A stretch of 60,318 bases of DNA from Deltaproteobacteria bacterium. GTDB taxonomy: Bacteria; Desulfobacterota; Desulfuromonadia; Geobacterales; Pseudopelobacteraceae. Each line of letters starts with the position of its first letter. The stretch's first letter is position 1. Below the pieces are notes generated by a model, which saw only the letters and a program-made list of their open reading frames with translations, was not told the origin of the DNA and searched no databases. The translations under genes and the position numbers were made by a program. This document shows, in pieces, positions 8,350-16,923 of this stretch. The stretch is taken from positions 1 to 60,318 of the forward strand of contig JACPFJ010000045.1 of assembly GCA_016182975.1 (NCBI GenBank), given 5' to 3'.

Positions 8350-8736
8350 TCAGGCCATCTGCCTGACGCATTCCGGCACCGGCACAGTGGCCTGCCTGAC
8401 ACTGTCGAAACAGACCAGCGTCGTCAGGGCGGTTGCAAAGGTCTTTTCCTTGTCGTTGTGGAGCCGATACTCCAGGTCGAAACTGGAACCGCCGATCCTG
8501 GACAGAACGACTGAAACCATCACGGCGTCGTCGAAAACGATCGGGAGCCTGTAATCGCACTCGGCCCGGGCCACCAGCGCGAAGATCCGCTTCTCGGTAA
8601 GCTCCTGGAAAAAGTCCCTGAACAGCTTGACCCGTGCGGTTTCCAGGTAGCTGAAATAGGCGACGCTGTTCACATGACCGTAGAGATCGAGATCGGAAAA
8701 GCGCAGCTCGATCGGTGTGGAATATGTCTTTGCCAT
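8350..8736 (-). CDS. Acyl-CoA thioesterase, 4HBT/YbgC type
   Basis: 128 residues, a single hot-dog domain. The N-terminal FSDLDLYGHVNSVAYFSYLE carries the Asp/His pattern of 4-hydroxybenzoyl-CoA thioesterase-like enzymes (D17 likely catalytic). It hydrolyses acyl-CoA to free acid and CoA in the cytoplasm. It sits 37 bases before the broken crotonase on the same strand. ATG with AGGAGCAAC upstream. A MITE-like repeat lies immediately 5'. The acyl chain preferred cannot be told. Confidence 0.8.
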   Translation of the reverse strand: MAKTYSTPIELRFSDLDLYGHVNSVAYFSYLETARVKLFRDFFQELTEKRIFALVARAECDYRLPIVFDDAVMVSVVLSRIGGSSFDLEYRLHNDKEKTFATALTTLVCFDSVRQATVPVPECVRQMA

Positions 8737-8757
8737 ATCATGTTGCTCCTATGAAAA

Positions 8758-8900
8758 TCATTTGAAACGCAAAGACGCCAAGATGCAAAGTAAAAACAGG
8801 CTGTTCGCAAAAAAAAGCTCCCACCTTTTTGGTGAACGACTTTTCTTTAGTAATACTTTGATTTTCTTGGCGTCTTTGCACCTTTGCGTTAAGGAACTGC
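8758..8900. repeat. MITE-like dispersed repeat, copy 1
   Basis: About 143 bases with terminal inverted repeats: AACGCAAAGACGCCAAGATG at the left, and CTTGGCGTCTTTGCACCTTT-GCGTT at the right. A second copy at 50925-51063 is roughly 85-90% identical across its length. No protein is encoded. It fills most of the gap between the thioesterase and the chalcone-isomerase-like gene. Confidence 0.8.
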
Positions 8901-8911
8901 CGTTTTCAGGT

Positions 8912-9466
8912 TTATTTGCCGAGCATCCCTGTCTTGAGGGCCTCGTCCGCCGGCCTTTCGCCAAGATAGATGGCGAGAATGCCATGCGCCAGCCTGGCCG
9001 ATTTTATCGTCCCCAGGGACCTGCCGTTGTGGGTCGCCGAAACGGTCCCGTCACCCCCGAGGGAGAGGTCCACCACGTCCCCCTTGCTGAAATCGGCGCT
9101 GAAAAACGAGAGGAAGCGCTTCGCCTCGGCTGAACCGGCCAGCTCCGGTGAGTTGTTGGCAAAACCCTCGCTGAACGCCTCCGTTATCTTCCCCTTCTCC
9201 ACCCTGGAGTGGAGGAAGTTCATCCTGATCACCTTGTCGCCGCTGTCGGCCAGCGCCTCGGCGGCGGTTGCGAGACGCCTCTCGCTGTAGAGGGAGCCGA
9301 TGTAGACCTTGACGAAGAACCTTTTCCTGATCCCGTAGCCGTTCAGCTTCAGGGTATGGCCGTTGGCCGTCAATGCCGGTTCCAGCGTTACTCCGGCGAC
9401 CTCCAGGGCAGCGGCTGGTCCCGCCAGGAATATGGTCAGCATAAGTGCGAAAAACAGATTTTTCAT
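8912..9466 (-). CDS. Chalcone isomerase-like exported protein
   Basis: 184 residues with a signal peptide (MKNLFFALMLTIFLAGPAAA, cleavage likely after ALA/AAA) and then a chalcone-isomerase-like fold: LKLNGYGIRKRFFVKVYIGS-LY, and a C-terminal HNGRSLGTIKSARLAHGILA-IYLG. Bacterial members are periplasmic; some relatives of the fold bind fatty acids, which would suit the neighbourhood, but the function is not established. ATG with GGAGAACCGCCA upstream. It ends the run of minus-strand lipid genes before the repeat. Confidence 0.75.
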   Translation of the reverse strand: MKNLFFALMLTIFLAGPAAALEVAGVTLEPALTANGHTLKLNGYGIRKRFFVKVYIGSLYSERRLATAAEALADSGDKVIRMNFLHSRVEKGKITEAFSEGFANNSPELAGSAEAKRFLSFFSADFSKGDVVDLSLGGDGTVSATHNGRSLGTIKSARLAHGILAIYLGERPADEALKTGMLGK

Positions 9467-9554
9467 TGGCGGTTCTCCTGGTGGAAGGTTGGTCTCTTTA
9501 AAGCATCCCGGGAAGTCTTTGCTCCTCGTTGCCTCATATGATGCGGGTTCGCTG

Positions 9555-10664
9555 TTACACCCGCCCCTTCTCGATCATCATTCGGTTCTGTTTTTCTTTC
9601 AAGTCCTCGGGTGGAATATGCAAAACCGGCCGGCGGGACAGGGGCAATGCATCGCTGGGGCAGGCGCTTGAACAGACGCCGCAGCCGATGCAACGATCGG
9701 TATTCACCTGAGGAACGCCTCTGCCACTGCCCGCGTCGGTCATGCCAATCGCGTGAATGGGGCACCTCTCCGTGCAGACACCGCAGCTGATGCAACTGTC
9801 CGGGTCAACGGAGGGGATGAAGTTGCTGGGATGGGCAGCGAAGATATTCTGTTTGTCGATGGTGCTGAGCACCTTGCAGCAGCAGCCGCAGCAGTGGCAG
9901 ATGTATGTCGGCTTGTTCAGCACGTTGTCGCATAGATGGACAAGTCCCAAAGCCTGGGTCTGGTCGAGCACCCGCAGCAGATCATCGACAGACGCAGCTT
10001 TACCCAGCCCTTTACGCACGATCCATTCTGCGGCCCCGCCCAGGGAGGTACAGACGTCCACCGGCGCATTGCAGGCTTTTCCGAGATGGGCGGCTTCATG
10101 TCGGCAGGGGCAGATGGCGATTGCCCCACCCCCGGATTGGCGTATGATTTCCGAGGCCCGCTCGTAGGTGAGCACTTCCGTTTCCACGGCTACCGGTATG
10201 ACGTTTTCATAGACGAGGGTGCGCATGATCCTCGTATCGAGGCCTGCTATTTCCCGCATGACCTCTTCTTTGTGGAAGTATCGGTCGAACAGCTCGGCCA
10301 GCTCTTTCATGTCGAGCTGATTCCCGGTGCGCATGAAGGTGTACTCGAAGAAGCCGACCAACATCGGTGTCAGCATGTAATAAATGGAATCCTTGCGGGG
10401 TATATCCACGACCAGACCCTTGTGCGACATGCCGTCCAGAAGGGTTTTCAGTTCTGTTTCGCCCATGCCGGTGATGGCTGCGATCTTGTCGAGGGGCACC
10501 GGTACGAGCGGAAATCTGCTGCCGACCATGGCCTCGCTTTCCGTATACAGGCGATGAAGAATCGCCATCAGGGTTTCATTGATCGGCGAGCCTTCCGGGC
10601 TTTTGCTCAGGCGCTCGGCCAGTGCATGGTAAATCTCTTCCTTGGCATTGATAATGTGTCCCAT
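9555..10664 (-). CDS. Ferredoxin-like protein with N-terminal winged-helix-like region
   Basis: About 369 residues from ATG 10664 (AAGGAGGAATCA upstream). Residues 1-130 look like a winged-helix/adaptor region (ITGMGETELKTLLDGMSHKG-LVV). The middle has an unusual Cys set, ICPCRHEAAHLGKACN and CHCCGCCCKVL. The C-terminus has two 4Fe-4S motifs (CISCGVCTERCP and CIGCGVCSSACP). I recognise the type as a conserved FeS protein of anaerobic Deltaproteobacteria without known function. It follows the dienoyl-CoA reductase-like gene by 29 bases, so it may pass electrons to or from that enzyme; that is inference. Confidence 0.65.
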   Translation of the reverse strand: MGHIINAKEEIYHALAERLSKSPEGSPINETLMAILHRLYTESEAMVGSRFPLVPVPLDKIAAITGMGETELKTLLDGMSHKGLVVDIPRKDSIYYMLTPMLVGFFEYTFMRTGNQLDMKELAELFDRYFHKEEVMREIAGLDTRIMRTLVYENVIPVAVETEVLTYERASEIIRQSGGGAIAICPCRHEAAHLGKACNAPVDVCTSLGGAAEWIVRKGLGKAASVDDLLRVLDQTQALGLVHLCDNVLNKPTYICHCCGCCCKVLSTIDKQNIFAAHPSNFIPSVDPDSCISCGVCTERCPIHAIGMTDAGSGRGVPQVNTDRCIGCGVCSSACPSDALPLSRRPVLHIPPEDLKEKQNRMMIEKGRV

Positions 10665-10693
10665 GTGTCCTGATTCCTCCTTACCGTACAAGA

Positions 10694-12697
10694 TCAGCCG
10701 ATCTCGCGACCGGCCATAAAACCTTGATGAATGGCATCGAACACCATGGCCGGCCGCTGCGCGTCACCCACGACGCGCAGCGCCCAGCCCCGGGCCGCGA
10801 CATCCTCCTGAAGCGGGTTTTGGGCCCGTGTCCCCACCGCCAGCACGACGCTGTCGGCGGGGATCTCCTCGATCCGGCCGCCATTCTCGATCCAGACACA
10901 ACCGGCGGTGATCTCGACCACCCGCGCCGCCGCGCGTGTGGCCACCCCGTAGCGCTCCACGTCCTGCATCATCCCCCAGCGGGTGCTCCTGCCGAAGTTC
11001 TTCCCCAGTTCGTCAAGCATCTCGATCACGGTCACCTGCCTGCTGCCGCGGGTTGCCAGGCCGTACAGATCTTCCACGGGCTCGGCGCCGTGGACCAGCA
11101 GGAACTTGAGCGCCTCGCCGGAGAGGGTCCCCTTCTCCGCCAGGAGCAGGGCGGTCTCGATCCCGACCGCGCCGCCGCCGATAATCACCACGCGTCTGCC
11201 GGTGGTGACCGCCCCTGTCAGCACGTCCCATGCCTGCACCACGTGGGGCAGATCAACGCCCGGAATGGGGGGAGTGATCGGGACGCCTCCGGTCGCCAGG
11301 ATGACGGCGTCGGGGTGAGCATCGTTCAGCAAGGTTCCATTCACGGCGGAGCCGAGGATGACGGTTGCGCCGGACAGCGCCACCTGCCGCGCCAGGTCGT
11401 CGGCCAGTTCCCGGAACTCCCCCCTCCCCGGAGGCGCCCCGGCCAGCAGCAGTTGGCCACCCAGGCGGCTGCCCTTCTCGTGCAGGGTTACGTGGTGGCC
11501 CCGCTCCGCAGCGGCTATGGCGGCGCTCATCCCGGCCGCTCCGCCGCCGACTACCATGACCTTGAGCGGCCTGTCCGCCCTGGCGAGCTCCCGCGTGCGT
11601 TCGTAGCCTGCCTTTGGATTGCAGAGGCATTCCACCGCCTTCATCTTGAAGAGGTTGTCGAAACATCCCTGGGCGCAGGCGACGCAGTGGACGATGTCGC
11701 GGTCGCGTCCGCTGCGGGCCTTCTCGGGGAAATACGGGTCGGCGATCAGTGCCCGGCCGATGGCCACCATGTCGCACTGCCCGTCGGCGATGATCTCGCG
11801 CGCCGTTGCCGGGTCGTTGATGCGGTGGCTGGCGATGACCGGCACAGCGACCCGCTCCTTGATGCCGCGGGCCAGGTAGGCGAAGACCCCGCGCGGCACC
11901 TCGGTGACGATCTGCGGGACCCGGGCCTCGTGCCACCCCACGTTGACGCAGATGGCGTCCACGCCTTCGTACGCCAGCCGGACGGCGTATTCCTGCAGCT
12001 CCCGGCGGGTCGAGCCCCCCTGCATGAATTCGTTGCCGTTAACCCTGACCAGTAGGGGGAAATCCTTCCCGACCGCCTCCCTGACCCCTTTGATCACCTC
12101 CAGGCCGAAGCGGATGCGGTTCTCGAACGGGCCGCCGTACTCGTCGTCCCGTTTGTTGGTCAGGGGGGAGAGGAATTCGCTGATCAGGTAGCCGGTGCCG
12201 GAGAGGATCTCCACGGCGTCGAAGCCGGCCTCCCTGACGCGCCGCGCCGCCTGGGCGAAGTGTTCGACGATCTCCCCGATCTCGGGGATGGTCAATTCAT
12301 GGGGGGTCTCCCTGGTCAGGCGCGAGGGGAGGGGAGAGGGGGCCACGGGCTGCCTTCCGCCGGTCAGCATGGTGTGGTTGTAGCGTCCGGCATGGTTCAA
12401 CTGGACCGAGGCGCGGGCGCCGTTATCGCGGATGGCGGCCGCCAGGCGGGTCAGGCCGGGGATATAGACATCCTTGTGGGCGCCGATATTGCCGGGGTTG
12501 CCTGATAGTTCATCCACGGTGGCGTAGCCGACGGTGATCATCCCCGCGCCGCCGCGGGCCCGCTCGGCGTAGAAGTCCACCAGCCGGTCGGTTACCGCAT
12601 AGTTCCCCGCCATGTTCATGTGCATGGCGGGCATGAGGATGCGGTTCTTAACCAGCATGGTATTGATGAGGATCGGCTGAAAGAGGGGGTCGGTCAT
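10694..12697 (-). CDS. 2,4-dienoyl-CoA reductase-like NADH:flavin oxidoreductase (OYE family)
   Basis: About 667 residues from ATG 12697 (AGGAGCAACC upstream). Residues 1-340 form the FMN TIM barrel (NRILMPAMHMNMA; VQLNHAGRY; GYLISEFLSPLTNKRDDEYG-G). A 4Fe-4S motif follows (HCVACAQGCFDNL ... CLCNP), then an FAD motif (VVGGGAAGMSAAIAAAERG) and a NAD(P) motif (IIGGGAVGIETALLLAEKG). The layout is that of FadH and trimethylamine dehydrogenase relatives. In this fatty-acid cluster a role in reducing unsaturated acyl-CoA is likely, but the substrate is not proven. The HAGRY and YGG motifs of the barrel are present. Confidence 0.8.
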   Translation of the reverse strand: MTDPLFQPILINTMLVKNRILMPAMHMNMAGNYAVTDRLVDFYAERARGGAGMITVGYATVDELSGNPGNIGAHKDVYIPGLTRLAAAIRDNGARASVQLNHAGRYNHTMLTGGRQPVAPSPLPSRLTRETPHELTIPEIGEIVEHFAQAARRVREAGFDAVEILSGTGYLISEFLSPLTNKRDDEYGGPFENRIRFGLEVIKGVREAVGKDFPLLVRVNGNEFMQGGSTRRELQEYAVRLAYEGVDAICVNVGWHEARVPQIVTEVPRGVFAYLARGIKERVAVPVIASHRINDPATAREIIADGQCDMVAIGRALIADPYFPEKARSGRDRDIVHCVACAQGCFDNLFKMKAVECLCNPKAGYERTRELARADRPLKVMVVGGGAAGMSAAIAAAERGHHVTLHEKGSRLGGQLLLAGAPPGRGEFRELADDLARQVALSGATVILGSAVNGTLLNDAHPDAVILATGGVPITPPIPGVDLPHVVQAWDVLTGAVTTGRRVVIIGGGAVGIETALLLAEKGTLSGEALKFLLVHGAEPVEDLYGLATRGSRQVTVIEMLDELGKNFGRSTRWGMMQDVERYGVATRAAARVVEITAGCVWIENGGRIEEIPADSVVLAVGTRAQNPLQEDVAARGWALRVVGDAQRPAMVFDAIHQGFMAGREIG

Positions 12698-12716
12698 GGT
12701 TGCTCCTGATTTTTCT

Positions 12717-12752
12717 CCCCCCTTTATCAAAGGGGGGCTGGGGGGGGATTTG
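12717..12752. repeat. C/G-rich hairpin repeat
   Basis: CCCCCCTTT-atc-AAAGGGGGG forms a perfect 9-bp stem (12717-12737), continued by CTGGGGGGGATTTGG. It fills the 60-base gap between the metallo-hydrolase stop and the reductase start. Similar C-run hairpins are widespread short repeats in bacterial genomes. It could dampen transcription inside the operon. Confidence 0.55.
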
Positions 12753-12757
12753 GCTAT

Positions 12758-13696
12758 CTACCCGGCCACTGTCGCATACAACCCGCCGAGCGCGTCGAAC
12801 AGGCCGATCCGCTCCAGGGAATCCTTGAGGAGCACCGGGTTCTCGAGGAAATCCCGCATGAAGACGATCTCGGATGCCTTCAGGTAGACAAAGAACGGAT
12901 CGGTCAGCCTCCCCTGAAAGATCCGCTCGATGACCTCGTTCAGGGGGAGGCGGTTGAAGGGGCGCAGTTGCCCGGCGCGCTCCAGCAGGGTGGTGACATA
13001 GTAGAGGACCGCCTTGTCCACCCCTTCCATGTACTGGCGGTGGCCGGGCATGATCCGCCGCCCGCGCAGCCCGGCCAGCTTGAGGAGCGAGGCGCAATAG
13101 GCGTCGTAATTGCGGAAGCGCCCCTCGAAGGTCTCCAGATCGACGTCCAGCAGGGGCGCCTGGAAGATGTTCCTGAGCAGGATGTCGCCGGTCACGGCGC
13201 ACTCTCCGACCAGATAGACCAGGTCGCTCTGGGTATGCCCCGGGCAGGCCAGCCAGGTGACGCCGAGGGAATCCAGCTCCGGCGACTCCTCGACGATCCG
13301 GCAGCGTTTCGGAACAACGGGAAACGCCTTGTGGCGCTCGATCGATTCCCTGAACCGGCGGACAAAGTCGTCGCCGAGACCGTACTGGATGAGGAGGGCT
13401 GCCATGCGTGTCATCCGTTCGCCGTGATGGCGGAACTTGATGGCGTCCTTGCGGGCGATGTAGATCTCGGCCGAGCTGTTTTCCGCAACGAAATTGGCGA
13501 GACCGTTATGGTCAACGTGACCATGGGTGATGAACAGGTATTTCAGTTGCCTGAGGTCGATGCTCTCCAACAGACGGGCCAGCCCCTGCGGTGTTGGAGG
13601 GCCGGTATCGAAGAGGGCCAGGCCGCTTTCGAGCTCGGCGCTGTAGAAATGGGCCTCTCCGACCATGTAGGGGGTTTGTACCGTGTGCTGAAGCAT
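12758..13696 (-). CDS. MBL-fold metallo-hydrolase
   Basis: About 312 residues. The metal-binding motif THGHVDHNG is at about 55-63, further His/Asp ligands lie in CPGHTQSD and MPGHRQYMEG, and LFDTGPPTPQG precedes the first motif. The C-terminal third is an extra helical domain as in thioesterase- or lyase-like MBL proteins. It lies between the acyl-CoA dehydrogenase and the OYE-type reductase, so a CoA-thioester substrate is plausible, though unproven. Start is uncertain: ATG 13696 has a poor ribosome site, TTG 13711 is equally possible. Confidence 0.7.
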   Translation of the reverse strand: MLQHTVQTPYMVGEAHFYSAELESGLALFDTGPPTPQGLARLLESIDLRQLKYLFITHGHVDHNGLANFVAENSSAEIYIARKDAIKFRHHGERMTRMAALLIQYGLGDDFVRRFRESIERHKAFPVVPKRCRIVEESPELDSLGVTWLACPGHTQSDLVYLVGECAVTGDILLRNIFQAPLLDVDLETFEGRFRNYDAYCASLLKLAGLRGRRIMPGHRQYMEGVDKAVLYYVTTLLERAGQLRPFNRLPLNEVIERIFQGRLTDPFFVYLKASEIVFMRDFLENPVLLKDSLERIGLFDALGGLYATVAG

Positions 13697-13784
13697 GGAT
13701 GCGTTATCCAATCCACTACCGACACGTGGACACGGAGAAAATCGTGTATCCTCCGGATCTCTGTGCCCGTGGGGAATAGTTTCG

Positions 13785-15563
13785 TTAGAAGATGTACTTC
13801 TCGGCCTCGATGCAGGCGTCGGCCAACAGCCGTTTGGCCTGCAAGAGCCCGCTGGCGTCGTACTTGGTGAAACGGCGGATACCGCCCAGGATCATGGTCA
13901 GGTTGTCCCCCTCCTCGATGTAGAAGGCCGCCTTGCGTGCGGCCGTGGCGGTCCGCTCGGCCGCCTCGAAGGTAAAACTCTTGACCGCCGCCGTGATGGC
14001 GCCCTTCCTGTTGTCGCTCAGGGTGGGGAGGATCTTCTCGGCGCGCAGCACGGCGCTTTCTATGGCAAAGACATTGATGGCGATGTCGGCCGCGGCCAGC
14101 AGTATCTCCTGTTCATCCTTGATGGTTGCCATGAACTTCTGGGCGCCGGTTCCCGCCACCACCAGGAAGGCCTTCTTCAGGTTGGCGATGAGGAGCTTCT
14201 CGGCGGCAAAGGGGATCGAGTCGTCGATCTCGTCGAAGGAGGGGGTCATCAGGGCCTCGAAGGCCTTCATGGCCTCCTTCTGGAGCGGGATCTCCCCCTT
14301 CATGGCGCGGCGCAGGATGGTGCCGGGGATCAGCAGCCGGTTGATCTCGTTGGTTCCCTCGAAGATCCGGTTGATCCGCTCGTCGCGGTAGAAGCGCTCG
14401 GCCGGGTATTCCTGGATGAAACCGTAGCCGCCATGGATCTGCACCACCTCGTCCACCACCTGTGCCAGGACCTCGCTGCAGAACACCTTGGCGATGGCGC
14501 ACTCGATGGAGTATTCCTCGATGCCGTTCTGGTACGCCTCGTAGTAATCCGGGGTCTCCCTGGGGATGGTGGCCAGCCGGTCGTCGATCAGCCCCGCCAG
14601 CCGGTAGACCAGCGACTCGGAGGCGAACAGGGCGGCCGCCATGTCGGCGATCTTCTCCTTGATCGCCCCGAAGGAGCTGATCTGCGTGCCGAACTGTTTG
14701 CGCAGGTTGGCGTACTTCACCCCCTCGGCAAAGGCGAATTTGGCGGCGCCGGTTACCGCCGCGCCGAGCTTGAAGCGCCCGACGTTCAGGACGTTGAAGG
14801 CGATCTTGTGCCCCTTGCCGATCTCGCCCAACAGGTTCTCCACCGGGACCCGGGCGTTATCGAGGATGATCTGGGTGGTGGAGGAACCCTTGATCCCCAG
14901 CTTCTTCTCCTCGGCCCCCGGCGTCACCCCTTCGAATGTCCGCTCCACCAGGAAGGCGGTGAAGTGCTCCTTGTCGATCTTGGCGAAGACGGTGTAGAGG
15001 TTGGCGAAGCTGCCGTTGGTGATGAACTGTTTGGTGCCGTTCAGGATGTAGTATTTCCCGTCCGCGGACAGGGTGGCCACGGTCTTGGCCCCCAGGGCGT
15101 CGCTGCCGGAATCGGGCTCGGTCAGACAGTAGGCGGCCGTCCATTCGCCGCTGATGATCTTCCCCAGATACCTCTCCTTCTGCTCCCCGGTGCCGTAGTA
15201 GACCAGCGGCAGGGTGCCGATGCCGGTGTGGGCGGCGTAGGCAACGGAGAACGAGCCCGCCTGGGAGATCTTCTCCGCCGCCAGCATGCTGGTGGCCTTG
15301 TCCAGCTCCAGTCCGCCGTACTCCTCGGGCGCGTCGATCATCAGCAGCCCCAGCTCCCCGCACTTGCGCATCAGATCGACAACAACGCCGAAGTTGTGGT
15401 TCTCGATCTCCTCCTGGTGGGGAAGCACCTCGTTCAGGACGAACTGCTCGGTGGTGTCGCCGATCTGCCTCTGCTCGTCGCTGAAGTCCTCCGGCGTGAA
15501 GATGTCGTCCTTGTTCACTTCGGAAATCAGGTATTCCGCACCCTTGAATAGTTTCGCAGCCAT
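13785..15563 (-). CDS. fadE: Acyl-CoA dehydrogenase, long FadE type
   Basis: 592 residues from ATG 15563 (GAGGTGACTTAC upstream). The acyl-CoA dehydrogenase core covers about 30-420: CLTEPDSGSD, NGTKQFITNGSFANLY, FGAIKEKIADM, QIHGGYGFIQEYPAERFYRD. The catalytic Glu is in RIFEGTNEINR. A further 170-residue C-terminal domain is typical of the VLCAD/FadE-of-Bacillus class, longer than the ~380 residues of short-chain enzymes. It makes trans-2-enoyl-CoA and passes electrons to ETF (etfB at the left edge). It is third in the order fadN-fadA-fadE, the same as the Bacillus subtilis fadNAE operon. Confidence 0.88.
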   Translation of the reverse strand: MAAKLFKGAEYLISEVNKDDIFTPEDFSDEQRQIGDTTEQFVLNEVLPHQEEIENHNFGVVVDLMRKCGELGLLMIDAPEEYGGLELDKATSMLAAEKISQAGSFSVAYAAHTGIGTLPLVYYGTGEQKERYLGKIISGEWTAAYCLTEPDSGSDALGAKTVATLSADGKYYILNGTKQFITNGSFANLYTVFAKIDKEHFTAFLVERTFEGVTPGAEEKKLGIKGSSTTQIILDNARVPVENLLGEIGKGHKIAFNVLNVGRFKLGAAVTGAAKFAFAEGVKYANLRKQFGTQISSFGAIKEKIADMAAALFASESLVYRLAGLIDDRLATIPRETPDYYEAYQNGIEEYSIECAIAKVFCSEVLAQVVDEVVQIHGGYGFIQEYPAERFYRDERINRIFEGTNEINRLLIPGTILRRAMKGEIPLQKEAMKAFEALMTPSFDEIDDSIPFAAEKLLIANLKKAFLVVAGTGAQKFMATIKDEQEILLAAADIAINVFAIESAVLRAEKILPTLSDNRKGAITAAVKSFTFEAAERTATAARKAAFYIEEGDNLTMILGGIRRFTKYDASGLLQAKRLLADACIEAEKYIF

Positions 15564-15597
15564 GTAAGTCACCTCGTGGAATTTGTAATGGATTCTC

Positions 15598-15669
15598 GTA
15601 GGGGCGAATCTTGTATTCGCCCTTCTTTGTTCTTCGCCGGAAACGGGCGATCACAAGGATCGCCCCTAC
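15598..15669. repeat. GTAGGGGC-type inverted repeat, copy A
   Basis: The element begins GTAGGGGCGAATCTTG and ends GATCACAAGGATCGCCCCTA-C, an imperfect inverted repeat of 72 bases. Copies B (16859-16915) and C (42269-42355) share both ends. Its right end supplies the TAG stop of the thiolase gene (15666-15668). Confidence 0.75.
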
Positions 15670-16838
15670 ACCTTCTCGAAGATCCCCGCGGCGCCCATGC
15701 CGCCGCCGATGCACATGGAGACCATGCCGTAACGGGTGTTCGTCCGCTGCATCTCGTGCAGGATGGTGGCGGTCAGCTTGGCGCCGGTGCATCCCAGGGG
15801 GTGGCCGAGGGCAATGGCCCCGCCGTTCACGTTGACCCTGGCGGGGTCTATCCCCAACTCCCTGACGCAGGCCAGGGACTGGGCCGCAAACGCCTCGTTC
15901 AGCTCGATCAGGCCGATATCCTCCAGCCTTAACCCGGCCAGCTTCAGCGCCGCCGGTATCGCCGCCACCGGGCCGATCCCCATGATCTCGGGCGGCACCC
16001 CTTTCACGGCAAAGGAGACGAAGCGGGCCAGGGCCTTTTTGCCGATCTTCTGCAGGTATTCGCCCGAGACCACCAGCACGGCCGCGGCGCCGTCGGTCAT
16101 CTGGGACGAGTTGCCGGCGGTCACCGTGCCGTCGGCCTTGAAGGCCGGCTTGAGTTTTCCCAGGGTTGCCGCGGTGGTGTCGCCGCGCACGCCGTCGTCG
16201 CAATCGACCACCTCTCTGCTCCGCTTCATTTTGCCGTTCACCAGGGCGCAGTTCTCAATCTCCACCGGGATGATCTCCGCACGGAACTTGCCCTGCGCGA
16301 TGGCGGCCGCCGCCTTCCGGTGGCTGGCGGCGGCAAAGGTGTCCTGATCCTCGCGGTTGATGCCGTACTTGTCCGCCACCAGTTCGGCGGTGATACCCAT
16401 GGAGGCGAAGGCCTCCGGCCAGGATGCCACCAGTCCCGGATTGGCGCTGTACTTGGAGCCCCCCATCGGGATCATGGTCATGCTCTCCGCGCCGCCGGCG
16501 ATGATGCAGTCGGCGAAACCGGCCATGATCCGTTCCGCCGCCGAGGCGATGGTCTGCAACCCTGACGAGCAGAAGCGGTTGACCGTCTGGGCCGGCACCT
16601 CCACGGGCACGCCGGCCTTCAGCGCCGCGACCCTGGCCATGTTCATCCCCTGCTCCCCTTCGGGGAAGGCGCACCCCATGATGATGTCCTCCACGTCATG
16701 GGGGTCGATCCCGCTCCTGTCCAGAAGCCCCTTGATGGCGGCGGCGGCCAGGTCGTCAGGGCGGACATCCTTCAGTTTCCCTTTCCTGGCCCTGCATCCA
16801 GGAGTGCGGTAGGCAGCTAAAATATATGCGCTTTTCAT
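15666..16838 (-). CDS. fadA: Acetyl-CoA C-acyltransferase (3-ketoacyl-CoA thiolase)
   Basis: 390 residues from ATG 16838 (GGGAGGATACCG upstream). Nucleophile Cys90 sits in QTVNRFCSSGLQTI; the other active-site motifs are GGAIALGHPLGCTGAKL (His and Gly) and MCIGGGMGAAGIF (Cys). NEAFAAQSL is also present. It cleaves 3-ketoacyl-CoA with CoA to acetyl-CoA and a shortened acyl-CoA. It lies between fadN and fadE, each gap about 85-100 bases and each filled by a copy of the GTAGGGGC repeat. Its stop codon TAG is part of that repeat. Confidence 0.9.
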   Translation of the reverse strand: MKSAYILAAYRTPGCRARKGKLKDVRPDDLAAAAIKGLLDRSGIDPHDVEDIIMGCAFPEGEQGMNMARVAALKAGVPVEVPAQTVNRFCSSGLQTIASAAERIMAGFADCIIAGGAESMTMIPMGGSKYSANPGLVASWPEAFASMGITAELVADKYGINREDQDTFAAASHRKAAAAIAQGKFRAEIIPVEIENCALVNGKMKRSREVVDCDDGVRGDTTAATLGKLKPAFKADGTVTAGNSSQMTDGAAAVLVVSGEYLQKIGKKALARFVSFAVKGVPPEIMGIGPVAAIPAALKLAGLRLEDIGLIELNEAFAAQSLACVRELGIDPARVNVNGGAIALGHPLGCTGAKLTATILHEMQRTNTRYGMVSMCIGGGMGAAGIFEKV

Positions 16839-16858
16839 CGGTATCCTCCCTATTTTTC

Positions 16859-16915
16859 GTAGGGGCAAACCTTGTGTTTGCCCTGAATGCGGGCGATCAC
16901 AAGGATCGCCCCTAC
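16859..16915. repeat. GTAGGGGC-type inverted repeat, copy B
   Basis: 57 bases: GTAGGGGCAAACCTTGTG ... GATCACAAGGATCGCCCCTA-C, in the gap between fadN and fadA. The right arm is identical to copy A. The RNA would fold into a stem of about 20 bp inside the polycistronic message. Confidence 0.75.
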
Positions 16916-16923
16916 GTATTCCT

